This document shows positions 10,231 to 21,599 of a stretch of 64,000 nt of DNA, piece by piece. The stretch comes from Atriophallophorus winterbourni (lineage: Eukaryota > Platyhelminthes > Trematoda > Plagiorchiida > Microphallidae): positions 1 to 64,000 of the forward strand of contig JACCGJ010001806.1 of assembly GCA_013407085.1 (NCBI GenBank), read 5' to 3'. The notes beneath the pieces were generated by a model. It had not been told where the DNA came from, did not search any database, and saw only the letters and a program-made list of their open reading frames with translations. How positions within the stretch are numbered: the first letter of the stretch is position 1; each line of letters starts with the position of its first letter. The position numbers were made by a program, and so were the translations under genes.

Positions 10231-11124
10231 CATCACATCGTTACTAAAGGGCCTCCGGTTTTTGCCAAAGCTCGAAGGCTGCCACCAGAGAAACTTAGAG
10301 CAGCAAAATGCGAGTTCGAAGATATGGCTGCATTGGGCATAATCAGACCATCAACCAGTCCGTGGGCATCGCCGTTACATATGGTCGCCAAGAAGAACGG
10401 CGATTGGAGACCTTGCGGAGATTATCGTGCGTTGAATAGCGTTACCCAACCCGACCGCTAACCTATTCCGCACATACATGATTTCTCAATTAGCCTTTAC
10501 GGAAAATCAGTTTTCTCTAAACTGGATCTCGTACGTGCATAACATCAGACCCCCATGGCCCCCGACAATATTGCTAAGACTGCTGTAATTACGCCATTTG
10601 GTCTTTTCGAATTCCTTCGCATGCCCTTCGGTTCGCGCAACGCAGCACAGTCTTTTCAACGGTTCATGGATCCGATTCTGCGTGGTCTTGATTTCGTCTT
10701 CGTGTATATCGACGACGTATTAGTAGCTAGCTCATCACACAAGAAGCATGTACGACACCTCCGTGAAGTCTTCCAACGCTTCGCCCAATACGGCGTTACC
10801 ATCAATCCCGACAAATGCGATTTGGGCCAGCCGACCATTGATTTTCTCGGCCATAAGATTGACAGTAATGGAATAAGCCCACTGCCTGAAAAGACACGGT
10901 CCATACTCGAATACTCAATGCCACAATCAATCAAAAGCCTACGCCGTTTCCTAGGCGTCGTTAACTACTATGGACGATTTATCCCCAACGCCGCTAAAAT
11001 AATGCAACCGCTAAGTGACATGCTTAAAGGAAATCCCAAAAAGTTGACGATTACAACCGCTGCAGAATCCGCAACCGTCGAGGTTAAAGAACTTTTGAGC
11101 AACGCTTCCGCTCTGAGTCACTGA
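10231..11124 (+). pseudogene. CsRn1-like reverse transcriptase
   Basis: RT opens with '[20 protein letters not shown]' and continues through '[20 protein letters not shown]', '[13 protein letters not shown]' and 'KLDLVRA'. Stop codons occur near 10460 and 10538. From 10555 the frame is open: 'TPFGLFEFLRMPFGSRNAAQ', catalytic 'FVYIDDVLVAS' (about 10702-10734), 'INPDKCDLGQPTIDFLGHKI' and 'LRRFLGVVNYYGRFIP'. The YIDD aspartates and the LDL aspartate are intact. The frame stops at 11122, just before RNase H. Confidence 0.92.
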
Positions 11125-11339
11125 AAAACCGATGATAACGCACATTTGGTCCTGAAAACCAACGCATCACAAGTCGCAGTCGGAGCCATACTGCAGCAAA
11201 AAGTAAGCGGAGAGATACAATCACTGTCCTTTTTCTCACGGAAGTTACAACCAGCCCAGACTAGGTATAGCAATTTTGGACGCAAACTTCTCGCCATTCA
11301 CCTAGCTATTAAACACTTCCGTCACCTGCAATTTGAATC
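11125..11339 (+). pseudogene. CsRn1-like RNase H, first part
   Basis: It reads 'LVLKTNASQVAVGAILQQKV', where the usual catalytic Asp of 'TDAS' is Asn (TNAS). 'SLSFFSRKLQPAQTRYSNFG' and 'KLLAIHLAIKHFRHLQFE' follow. The domain is interrupted near 11339 by a CR1-like LINE and resumes at about 13503 ('GRIFTVFTDHKPIVYA'). Confidence 0.88.
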
Positions 11340-13502
11340 CTTAAATATCACTCTCCGGGATGCATACACTCATGAGTTTAATTAAATGGATCCTGGCTCA
11401 TATTACAATTCGAAGATTTACGAAAACTCGATTTTTGTACCACACAAATGCAGCTACAACAACCAGTTTGTTATTCGGAGTAGAACGAAGAAATGGTTAG
11501 CTGTTAAGCGAGAGTCTTGGGTAACTCATAAGAATTTTGGAAGAAACTTGGAAGCGATTCTGTAAGATACGGAATTACGTCACGACTCTTGTAAGAGAAG
11601 ATCGCATGCAATTCCAATGGAACTTGCTTAAGAGAATGGAAAAGAATCCTAAGCTTCTCTACAAGATAGTAAATGAACGATCAAAGATCAAACCAGGTGT
11701 ATTCTCTGTACGAACACCTCATGGATTAACCCACACTGCCCAAGATACCGCCGACGCTTTAGCAACGTTTTACTCATTTGTCTTCAATCCCAAGCGTTGT
11801 ATACCATATCAACTTTCATCAAGTTCACCACATTTCGAATTATTAAGTGAAATGACTATCAACGAATACATGGTTGGGCGGGAACTTTGTCGACTAAACG
11901 AAAAGAAGTCCCCTGGCGCAGACAAAATTACCCCGCCGTACTTCGCAGGTGTCGCGTTGCTTTGACTGCTCCTCTCACTCGCATATTCAATCTCAGCTTA
12001 AATGAAGGAAAAATACCACCGCAATGGAAAGCAGTGATGATAACTCCTATTTATAAAGGCGGTAGCCGTTCAGACACAGCAAACTATAGACCGGTAACGT
12101 TACTTCCGGTGATCTCCAAATTAATGGAACGCATTGTGACTGCGCACATAAGAGAACATTTTGAAAACCAAAATATTTCGACCGCAGCACAACACGGTTT
12201 TCGAAGAGGTCGTTGCTGTTTATCTAACCTTCTTACAACGTTCGAGGATTGGACCAAAGCACTAGACGAAGGTGAGGCTGTACATGCTTGCTGCATCGAT
12301 ATTTTCAAAGCTTTTGATAGAGTCAACCATGACATCTTAATTAAAAAGCTCGAATCTATGGAATAACGGGAATATTGTTGAATTGGATAGGGGACTATCT
12401 TACTGATAGACACGTCCAAGTTCGCGTTGGCAGCACCCTATCTAGAAAAATAGACGTCACGAGTGGAGTTCCGCAAGGCTCGGTGCTTAGACCTCTTCTA
12501 TTCTTGGTGTATATCAACGATATAGTGAAGGATATTGGATGCAACTTGATACTATTTGCCGATTATATTAAAATTTGGGAACGTGTCAGGTCTGTTAATG
12601 ACTGTATGGCATTACAACGGGATCTAAGCATCTTATTTCGTTGGTCTCAGTTAAATGCGTTACCATTTAACCATGCGGAATGTAAAATGCTGCAGCTTGA
12701 GAAATCTCTGCACCACACGTATCAGCTTGGCACGCAAGATCTCGTCTTGACCATAGCAGAAAAAGATCTGGGTATCTGGGTTTCGTTTAACCTGAAGATT
12801 GGACAGCATTGCCGGATGGTGTACAATGAAGCTTGCCGTATCTTAAGTCTTCTCAAAAGAATATTCCGGATTTTTACGCCCGAAACCCTACCCTGGGTAA
12901 TTAACACGTATATACGTCTTGTTATGGAATATTCCATCCAAGCCTGGGCACCATGGCTGAGGAAGGATATCGAACTACTTGGCAGGATTTATCATCGTGC
13001 TACAAAGTTGGTCTCCCGGTACAGAAATTTGCCTTTCAGAGAGCGAATGTTAAAACTGAACCTACAAGATTTTACCCAACGGCGGATACGTAGTGAACTT
13101 ATGTTGACCTTCAAAATTCTGCATTCTGTAAACCATCCCCTTAAACACTTGCTAAACCCCAATGACCTAACTAGAACACGAACACATTCAAAGGCTTTAA
13201 GCATTCCGCATTCTGGATTGGATATACGTCGTAATTTTTTCTCCGTAAGAATTTGTTTTACTTGGAACTATCTACCTGAAGAAATCACACGATCAGAATC
13301 TGTTGAGGGTTTCGCTTCCAAACTCGATGAGCTTATGACGAACCATGCGGTATGCGAATGTCCCTATTGATTTTTGAGATATTTTATATTTTTTTTATAT
13401 ATTCTTATATGTTCCATATACCTTGTCATCCTGTGGTTATTGTTAAGCTTAATGCTTTTTCTACAATACAATTTTCTGAGTTCTGAGTTCTGAGTACTCC
13501 AG
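11340..13502 (+). mobile_element. 5'-truncated CR1-like LINE nested in RNase H
   Basis: It starts in the EN-RT linker ('CKIRNYVTTLVREDRMQ', 'NEKKSPGADKI') and contains the RT: 'VMITPIYKGGSRSDTANYRP', 'AAQHGFRRGRCCLSNLL', 'CCIDIFKAFDRVNHD', 'SGVPQGSVLRPLLFLVYIND'. The catalytic box reads FADYIKIW where FADD is expected, so the second Asp is lost. The C-terminal part runs on to 'FFSVRICFTWNYLPEEITRS' and stops at 13368-13370. The 3' end is a heptamer tail, TTCTGAG repeated about three times at 13471-13495. A frameshift lies near 11930 and a stop at 12364. Target duplications were not obvious. Confidence 0.9.
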
Positions 13503-13720
13503 GGCGCATCTTTACTGTGTTTACTGATCACAAGCCAATTGTTTATGCGTCCCGTTCTCCGACAGACCGGAATTCTCCAAGAGAAATTCGTCAACTTGAC
13601 TTCATCGCGCAGTTCACTACAGATATTAGACATATCGATGGTGACCGCAACATAGTCGCTGATGCCTTATCGCGTTGCACTATCAGACAGATAAGCAACT
13701 CAGTACTCGATCTCATATAA
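13503..13720 (+). pseudogene. CsRn1-like RNase H, second part
   Basis: 'FTVFTDHKPIVYASRSPTDR' holds the conserved TDHKP. 'RQLDFIAQFTTDIRHIDGD' and 'NIVADALSRC' give the standard end of gypsy RNase H. It continues directly the domain broken at 11339. Confidence 0.92.
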
Positions 13721-15025
13721 CTGGCCAACCATCAGGAAAACGACTCTGAATTTTTCGAAATTGTCGCAAATAAGTCACTCGAATTTGCCCTTTCGCCGCT
13801 GCTTGATTGCGACGCCAAGATCCACTGTGACATATCAAAAGGCAAGCCGAGACCTTTCGTCCCGCAAACATATCGCCGGAAGATCTTCGATCACTTTCAC
13901 GGATTGTCACATCCAAGTATTCGTTCAACTGTGAAAATCATAACAGAACGATTCATTTGGCCAAATATGCATCGTGAAATCCGTCATTGGGCCAAACACT
14001 GTGTAGCTTGCCAACGCAGCAAAATTCATCGACATATCCGTGCCCCTTTCAGCACATTCCCTGTACTCGGCGGTCAATTCAAGCATATCCACCTGGATAT
14101 TGTTGGTCCTTTACCCGTTTCCCGAACTTATAGCTATATCTTGACATGCGTTGTTAGATGCACTCGCTGGCCTATAGCTGTCACAGTTCGTGACACCTCC
14201 ACAGATACCATCGCACGAACATTCGTCGATTCATGGATATCAATTTTTGGTGTAACCGCTACTATAACCACCGACAGAGGATCGCAGTTTACAAGCGCTT
14301 TGTTCCGTGAACTAAACCGTTTACTAGGATGTGATCATGTGCGTACTACTGCATATCATCCTACAGCCGACGGTCTAGTCGAACGTTTTCATCGTCAATT
14401 GGAAGCTGCTATTACCGCTTGTTCTGGAACAGAGTGGTCTGAATGTCTTTCTATCATACTTCTCGGTATTAGAAACACCGTTGAAGAAGACATCGGTTGT
14501 TGCCCCTCAGAATTGGTATTTGGTACAACACTGAGACTGCCTGGCGAGATGATACTGGATAGCCGCACTACCGGTGAAATCGACCCAGGATCTTACTGCT
14601 CTAGACTCAGGAAACACTTCCAGGCCATTAAAGCAGTACCGACCCGCGTCGCTGACTGCCCTCTATCCATCCAGAACGACCTCAAAAATTGCCCCTAAGT
14701 CTTCGTTCGAGTTGATGCTGTCAGAAAGCCATTACAAACCTCATACGAAGGACCATTTGTAGTAATCGACCGCAAACCCAAACATTTCGTTTTGTTACGC
14801 AACGGCGTTGAAAACAAAGTCAGCATAGATCGCTTGAAACCTGCATTCATAGAGGGGAAACCGTCACAAGAAGCTACCCCTGCGACCCCACATACACAAC
14901 ATATGAATTACAATGACGTAACATCCAAGCGACTCTCACCTATCCTGTCTACCCCTTCATATCGTCAAACACGTGCTGGCCGTAGAGTGAGGTTCCCTGC
15001 AAAACTGGTTGAATACATACCATAG
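13721..15025 (+). pseudogene. CsRn1-like integrase
   Basis: The zinc domain has H-x3-H in 'DHFHGLSHPSIRSTV' and CxxC in 'HWAKHCVACQRSK'. The catalytic core has its first Asp in 'KHIHLDIVGPLPVS' (about 14095), its second in 'ATITTDRGSQFTSALF' (about 14272) and Glu in 'DGLVERFHRQLEAA' (about 14380), so all three catalytic residues are present. The core frame stops at 14696. The C-terminal domain continues in another frame with the GPF motif ('TSYEGPFVVIDRKPKHFVLL') and ends 'RAGRRVRFPAKLVEYIP' at 15025. This is the best preserved domain of the element. Confidence 0.93.
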
Positions 15026-15062
15026 ACGGCGTATCGAGCTTTCATCCGTTGACTCACGTTCT

Positions 15063-15075
15063 AGGGCGGGAGTTC
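15063..15075 (+). other. Polypurine tract of CsRn1-like element
   Basis: AGGGCGGGAGTTC immediately precedes the 3' LTR. It is purine rich with one C interruption, as expected for plus-strand priming. Confidence 0.65.
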
Positions 15076-15635
15076 TGTAGCAACCTGTAATTTCACTTTC
15101 TTTCCTATTGTATTTTCGTTTCCCTCGATGCTTGCTTTAATCGACAATTTGTACATACTTATCTTTGTATCATTCTCACTCATCAACTTAGAAGTTATCG
15201 TTTTGTTTCGATAATCGATATTGCCATATCGATCTATCGATTTCTTCTTGTCCTATTAACTCATAGACTATTGATCTTCTGTTTCGTTAAATGAGTGGTC
15301 GTTACTCATCTTTTGTATCGCATTCTGTTGATAATCATAAATTAACAATATACTTTGGTCTGCGCGTCTCCTGGTTCTGCTATTGTTCGTGGTGCTGCAC
15401 AGCTGGTTGTTCGTGGATCGAGACGGTTAACGGCAAGAATAACGTGTCACTGGATCTTTAAGCTTTACGAATTATTCGTCCCTGATTGACGTGACACAGG
15501 AGTTTTGAAGTTGAATCAATTTGTATGTGTGTGGACAATTGCACCGGACACTAAACCGTCACTTTCCGTGAGTTCGTCCATTCGTCCTGCATTCAATATA
15601 ACATTTACTGATATAACTTGCACATATCCACTACA
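15076..15635 (+). repeat. 3' LTR of CsRn1-like element
   Basis: 560 bp, same ends as the 5' LTR. It differs from it by about 18 substitutions and no visible indel. Followed by the GACC target duplication at 15636-15639. Confidence 0.96.
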
Positions 15636-16390
15636 GACCCACCATTCGGATGAGATCGCTGATACATCTGCTATCAAAATCTCTTCGAATTTCCGATTCC
15701 CTAATGAAAAGGCTCCGCTCGGTTAAAAACTAGTGTATTTCGGGTTCTAGTTTTTGAAGAAAAAGAATTGCCGTTTAGTGCCTCAAATTGCTTACGCAAA
15801 CCGTTTAATTCCTGCATAATTTTATCCAACTCAGGTGAGCCAGCAACATTTCCATGTTGCTTCCTTTGAGTAGGGTCTTTTCTGTTTTGATACGTTTTTT
15901 CGGAGTCTTGGCTACGTTTGCCAACGGTGAGGAAGCTTGCTTTGAAAGACGAGGTAACTGGATAGCTATGTCTATATTTTTGCGGGAGCGCGGTAACTTT
16001 TGAGCTGACTGGCTCTTATTCTTACTCTGCATAACATTTTGTTGGTTTTACCCTGACTTCCTTCCGCAGATTTTCTCACATTCGCCGGATTATGCAAGAT
16101 TGGTTTGGGCGAGGCTGCAACTTGCGCGTAAGATCTTTGGCTTGGTTCCTGCAATGTTGTGAGTAATTGGGAAGCTTGCTTTCAGTAAGCCTACCGTGCA
16201 ACTTATTTGCATTCCATGCAGACCCATTCGAACCATGTATGGGCGGCATATATGGTGTAATGGTCTTTTGGTATACTAGAGCACTTTTGGTGCGCCAAGC
16301 GTCTGCATGTACAACACACGATACTTTGACTACTTGCTTAACACAATAATCCTTTAAGCATGGGAAAGTAATGTGAGCCATGATGAAAAT
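15636..16390 (-). pseudogene. CR1-like LINE ORF1, N-terminal part
   Basis: This is the 5' continuation of the LINE at 7114-8308, on the other side of the inserted LTR element. The best start on the minus strand is at 16381, reading 'MAHITFPCLKDYCVKQVVKV' and then a polar Gln/Ser/Arg-rich region ('RSYAQVAASPKPILHN', 'KSQSAQKLPRSRKN', 'SSPLANVAKTPKKRIKTEK') with frameshifts between pieces. No RNA-binding domain is recognisable. ORF1 proteins of this clade usually bind RNA; that function is assumed from position only. Confidence 0.5.
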
Positions 16391-16990
16391 ATATGAAACA
16401 GATATTTATATCTTAGTATTGCAGGTATTATAGATTGCAGTTTTACAGAATCGGCAAAATTTCGTAATATTTAATCATAGCGTGGGAAATACAACCAAGT
16501 TGAACGTACCGCGCAAGTTCAAGTTCAAGTTGCACAGGGCTGAAGGTGGCTAAAAGTTAATCACGCGCCCAGATTTTCATTGACGGTATGCGGTTGAGCA
16601 CCCGGCAGTTCGTTATCGAGTATACAGTTCGTACTTTTCACACGTTCTTGTTTCCGAATATCTGGAAAGTGAGGTAGGGTTTCTCTTCACCGGCACGGTG
16701 AAAGGTCAACCATTCAGGAAACAATGCAATGACATGCGTGAACAATATGTGGTACATGAAATCACTAGCCTAGTCGAGGTAAAGTGAAACAGTCGTAGAC
16801 TGCATGTGGGCTAATTTGCTGTCAGTTTGTCCGGGCCTAGACAGATGTGATAAAAATGTAAAAACACATTTTTTGTTTTTTTAATAAGTTTTTTATTAGA
16901 CAATTTGCGGAAATATGATAGACCATTTAACGTCTAATTTCCTTTTAAAGATCAACACATTTGGGCGGCTTACTATACAATCTGGGATCT
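16391..16990. other. Probable LINE 5' UTR and junction, no gene seen
   Basis: 16500-16850 is richer in G+C than the surroundings and lies just upstream (minus strand) of the ORF1 start. It is plausibly the 5' untranslated region of that LINE. 16855-16925 is T-rich and may contain the 3' tail of the next LINE. No open frame or RNA gene was recognised. Confidence 0.35.
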
Positions 16991-19900
16991 TGTTCTAGAA
17001 ATTGACCACACGGTTGCTAAAAAAGTGCTCACGTGCCAGCAACCTGGGCCTAATCCTAAGACGTTTTATAGAATATCCCCTTGTAGCTGCTTTAAAGGCA
17101 TGTTTAAGGATTTCAGTAATATTATCACCCGTTAGACCCTTGAGAATCTTGAAGGCTTCTATTAGGTCACCTCGCACTTGCCGTCTCTTTAGTGAGAACA
17201 AACCGAGGTCCTTGAGTCTTGCCTCATAGGTTTTACCTGTCTGACCCTCAACCATCCTAGTCGCAAGGCACTGGACCATTTCGAGACATGCTATATTCTT
17301 TTTCAACGCAGTATTTCAAGTGAGTTCGCACACCTACTTTGTATTATTTAATGAACATTTAAGGTTTTCGGCATGATAACACTGAGCGAAGTCTGAACAA
17401 TTCGCTTCGAGCTTTGTATGCAGCTTCGGCACAATTAGTAGCCCACTTAAAATCGCCTGATAGAGTAATACAGAGATCTTTCAATTTCTGAGCAGCAGCT
17501 ATTCTGATAGTTTCTTCATCGGACTTCTAGTTGGGTTGTCGCTAAATGAGTCGTCAGAACGCAGCTCTTCCCCAAGTTTAGTGACATGTCCCAGGTCTTT
17601 GTCCACTGGATTACTTTGGATATATCAGAGATAAGCGTATCTTTACTGTCGGTTCCTAGGATCTTACCATCATCAGCAAACAGGAAGCAGCGTGAACTCA
17701 AGCAAGATGTCAGCTCGTTTACAAAAAATAAGAAAAAGTAGTGGACCAAGCATCCAGCCTTAAGGCACTCCACCGAGAATGAGTGATTCATATGAGCACA
17801 CCCCTGCAATTCTAACATAGTTAGTGCGATTAGTTATAAAGCTGTCTAACCATCGATGTAGATCACCTGTGACGCCACACATACTTAGATGTGCAGAAGG
17901 TACCTATGGTTCACTTAGACGAATGATTTTTGAAAATAAATATAGCATACTTCGACCACTCTCCCTTCATCGAGGCGTAATGTCACTCCGTCAAGAAAGC
18001 TTAGAAGATTGGTTAGGCAGGACCTTCCTTTCCAGAATCCGTGCTGGGCATCGGATAGTAAGGAATTGGCTACCAAATGTTTACATACCTGGTGCCGAAT
18101 GATTTTTGCCAAGCACTTGCAAAGAATACTTGTCAGGCTTACTGGACTGTAGTTGCGTATATCCGAAGTGGGACCGTTTTCGTATACAGCTATTACCGCC
18201 GCTCGTTTCCAATCATCCGGTAGTATATCTTGGAGTACAGTGGCTTCAAAAAGATTTCTGATGGCAAGGCTAACTATATTTGCGATCGGTTGAAAAATAG
18301 CCAGATGTATACCGACTTAGTTTTATCCAGCTGCAACAGAACTGTGGTTACCATTTCCTGATTAACCTCTACAGAGCTAAAGAGAGGTGTTGTGCATTCG
18401 TGAGTTCCTAAACGGTTACATGAATTGCGCCGATGAACACTGCAGAAAAAGGAATGCAACACATCGGATTTTTTCTGTGCAGCCAAAACCGCGTTGCCAT
18501 CATCCAGCACTAAAGTACCTATTTCTTCTCTTAAAGTTCGCTTGGACTGAACATAGCCATAAAAAGCTTTCAAGTTAAACTTTGCTTTTTTGGTAAGTCT
18601 GTATTCGAAGTCCCTTTTAGCTTTCCTTTGCAGCGCAAACAGTTGAATTTCTGGTCTGCATGTACTGCAGTCTAAATTTGTGAGTTCCAGAGAATTTGTA
18701 AGCCCTCCAGTTACGGTCACGACATCTAATAGTCATGCTAATAGACGCGCTCCATCAGTGGGTTTTCCTCACGTTCTCACTGATTGTACAGGAGAAAAAC
18801 TTTCCCGTAGTTGCAATAGGCGCCCTTTTATAATATTCCACCTGATTTCTACAATAGTTTCCGAACTTAGATTCATTGCTTGAGTTTGTAGTTTAACGAT
18901 GTCCATTCGACTAAAGTTGCGGGACGTCTTCACTTGGTGACAAGGATGCACTAAAGTCCAGTCAAGAAGAAATACAGCGTAAGCGCTCTTGCCTAGTGGA
19001 AAAAAGGTATTTGATTCCATGAATATCTTTTTCATGAGACGATAAAACCAAATCTAAAGTGGACGGATTATGTCCTGACCAAAACCTTGTAGGTTCCCTG
19101 ACATGCTGATAAAAGGCCCCGACGCGAAACCAGTCCAGATATTGCGACTCAGCTGAACAAATTTCAGTACGCCAATCAATGCCCGGGAGATTAAAGTCTC
19201 CAACAATTAGTAAATCGTTGCATTGCCCATTTAGTACTCCCAAGTGTACATCAGTAATTGATCGTCTAATGGTGAAGCAGTCAAGCTTCTATATGCACAT
19301 GCAAGTGCCAGTCTCCTTCTAGCGACAGTAAGAAATACTGATGTTAGGTTCCCTGACATGCTGATAAAAGGCCCCGACGCGAAACCAGTCCAGATATTGC
19401 GACTCAGCTGAACAAATTTCAGTACGCCAATCAATGCCCGGGAGATTAAAGTCTCCAACAATTAGTAAATCGTTGCATTGCCCATTCAGTACTCCCAAAT
19501 GTCCATCAGTAATTGATCGTCTAATGGTGAAGCAGTCAAGCTTCTATATGCACATGCAAGTGCCAGTCTCCTTCTAGCGACAGTAAGAAATACTGATGTT
19601 AGGTTCCCTGACATGCTGATAAAAGGCCCCGACGCGAAACCAGTCCAGATATTGCGACTCAGCTGAACAAATTTCAGTACGCCAATCAATGCCCGGGAGA
19701 TTAAAGTCTCCAACAATTAGTAAATCGTTGCATTGCCCATTCAGTACTCCCAAATGTCCATCAGTAATTGATCGTCTAATGGTGAAGCAGTCAAGCTTCT
19801 ATATGCACATGCAAGTGCCAGTCTCCTTCTAGCGACAGTAAGAAATACCGATGTTAGTTGGTTTGAGTGAGAAGCAATCTTTATAGATGTTTCACTGTGG

Positions 19901-20330
19901 GATGTGACATCTTCGTTTATCATAATTGCCACTCCCCCTCCCGTAGCACCAGTATCCCTATCCTGACGATAGATGGCGTACTTAGTTGATACAAATGACG
20001 GAACATGATCATCTGATTTCAATCATGATTCGGAAATGGCAATTATTTCGACCTGGTTTTCCAGTGCAGCAAGCTGCAGCTCACCCCAATTATTACGTAT
20101 ACTGCAAGCTTTTGTTTACAGTACACGGTTAGTTCTCTTCTGCGCACATGTTAATCGAACTTACTCAGGGTCGAGCACCGTCGCTGATACCGCGTTTTTT
20201 GAGACCGGGACAGTAGATAAGTGTTTAGGTTGCACTTGCGAACGAGCTTGTACCGGCCTCATTGCAGTTGTACATAGATTTTCCTCGTTCAGCAGCCTAC
20301 TGTAAAGCGAATCTTGCTAATTTTCTGGCA
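16990..20330 (-). pseudogene. CR1-like LINE ORF2, nearly full length, decayed
   Basis: Read from high to low coordinates. The endonuclease begins near 20130 ('KACSIRNNWGELQLAALENQ') and has 'KSDDHVPSFVSTKYAIYRQD', 'DTGATGGGVAIMINEDV' and 'LLIVGDFNLPGIDWRTE' (catalytic GDFN, about 19160-19225). The linker is at 18274-18720 ('KAFYGYVQSKRTLREEIG'). The RT has 'DAQHGFWKGRSCLTNLLSF' (about 18000-18050) and 'SSRCFLFADDGKI' (about 17650-17700, FADD intact). The C-terminus at 16995-17306 contains 'ARLKDLGLFSLKRRQVRGD'. Frameshifts break the ORF. It differs from the nested LINE at 11.3-13.5 kb and has an internal triplication at 19091-19855. Confidence 0.85.
19091..19855 (-). repeat. 255-bp tandem triplication inside LINE endonuclease
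   Basis: Three units start with AGGTTCCCTGACATGCTGAT at 19091, 19346 and 19601, a period of exactly 255 bp (85 codons). Units 2 and 3 are almost identical. Unit 1 differs at three sites near its middle (19232-19252). The unit covers the endonuclease segment from 'TSVFLTVARRRLALACAY' to about 'FYQHVREPT', including GDFN. Because 255 is a multiple of three, each duplication is frame-neutral. Confidence 0.95.
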
Positions 20331-20639
20331 TAGTGCCTTAAAGACCTAAAAGGCGTTCGTTTGCCAACGAGTTTTTCATGCACTCGAATTCTACTGGCGG
20401 GCCATTTCGGTGTACGTCTTTAATGACTACTACAGCAAATGACTTAAACATTTTATGTTGGCCAAGGTTTATCCCTTTATGGAAGTTTTCAATCCAGTCA
20501 TGGGCGTTTTTGAACGCTTTCTATGAAACTGTGGTTGAGGCTCTGTATCCTATAAAGACATCACAAGAACATTTTGGATAACTTGTGTAGTACACACTAT
20601 ATACATAAATCCGAATGACATTAATAAAGTCTGCAAACA
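20331..20639. other. Unassigned stretch
   Basis: Lies between a LINE start on the minus strand and an RT fragment on the plus strand. No coding motif or repeat recognised; 20470-20639 may be upstream linker of the plus-strand LINE. Confidence 0.3.
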
Positions 20640-21210
20640 ATCTAAGTTGAGTCTCAAGCCAGACATAACAAGCATTCCATCTGCCATTTGCAGAATGGGT
20701 GGTGATGATTTTAAACTTCTACTAAACTTATTTATCGCTTCTGGAATCTTCCCTTTACAATTCAAACAATCTTTTATTACACCCAGACATAAATCTGGCT
20801 CGAAGCAAACGGTGCCAAATTATCGCCCAATTAACCGCACAGCAATTCAATCTAGATTGCTTGAAAAAATAGTAAAAAGCTATCTTGAATCATTTATCAC
20901 CCTGTTTCTTCTCTAGAGCTCAAGATGGCTTCATTAATAAAAGATCTTGCATTACATACCAGCTTGAATACCTTGACTATATTACTATATCGATTGAGGA
21001 AGTTAAGACAGTCGTAGTTGTCTTCCTAGACACAACTAAAACATTTGATACTGTGCCTCAAAAGTTATTATTATTTTTATCGAAAATTGAATCATATGAC
21101 ATCGTAGGAAAGCTTCTTTCCTGGATGACTCCTTTTTCTGCCCGTCGGATGTACTGTGTTGAAGTCAATGGCCACAGATATCGCAACCGGCTATTCCAAT
21201 TTGCCTAGAG
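20640..21210 (+). pseudogene. LINE reverse transcriptase fragment (fingers and palm start)
   Basis: Plus-strand frame 'SLKPDITSIPSAICRMGGD', then 'SFITPRHKSGSKQTVPNYRP' and 'QSRLLEKIVKSYLESF'. After a frameshift near 20900 it reads 'AQDGFINKRSCITYQLEYLD', 'VVVVFLDTTKTFDTVPQKLL' (first catalytic Asp box) and 'IVGKLLSWMTPFSARRMY'. The 'NYRPI' and 'LDTTKTFD' motifs place it in the CR1/jockey superfamily. The wording differs from the other LINEs here, so it is a separate subfamily. The catalytic FADD half is missing after 21210. Confidence 0.75.
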
Positions 21211-21562
21211 TACAAGAAAATGATTCATGATTGATTAATCTATTTTGAACAATCAAAACGAAAAAGTTCGAAAAATTAACAACAGAGAACTTCAGGCATC
21301 CTGGTTGGACATTATCTTTTAAACTTCAGTGCTTTCGCGAACATTTATTTTTTCTCCTAATGCCAGTGTTTTTATATAATATCAGATCACGTACTGATTA
21401 TCCGGAAGCAAAAATACTGTTTACGTTTATTTTTATTGAACGTAAAATTCCATTGCAGAAATGACCTTGAAAATTTAGTTGCAATTGTACACAGTTCAAT
21501 TTGATTGTACAAACATTTTGGCAATTATTGATCATGATTAACATGCGTTCGATTTCCAAGAA

Positions 21563-21587
21563 TAAATTTATTTATTTATTTATTTAT
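21563..21587. repeat. TTTA microsatellite
   Basis: About six units of TTTA between an AATAAA-like start and ATAACG. Confidence 0.8.
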
Positions 21588-21599
21588 AACGCATTCAGT

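Larger units (their letters stand above)
8309..15635 (+). mobile_element. CsRn1-like Ty3/gypsy LTR retrotransposon, complete but dead
   Basis: The element has two 560-bp LTRs starting TGTAGCAACC and ending CCACTACA. The flanking 4-bp GACC is repeated at 8305-8308 and 15636-15639 as a target-site duplication. Internal order is primer site, gag, nucleocapsid, protease, RT, RNase H, integrase, polypurine tract. The Gag zinc motif, the tRNA-Trp-like primer site and the 'GLVERFHRQ' integrase motif point to the CsRn1 clade known from Clonorchis and schistosomes. Without the nested LINE (about 2.16 kb) its length is about 5.2 kb. The LTRs differ at roughly 18 of 560 positions by eye, so it is not a recent insertion. 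Stops, frameshifts and a catalytic Asp loss show it is inactive. Confidence 0.95.

Noticed and set aside
19091..19855. CRISPR-like or satellite array
   Set aside because: The 255-bp units have no spacers and translate as LINE endonuclease; the genome is eukaryotic.
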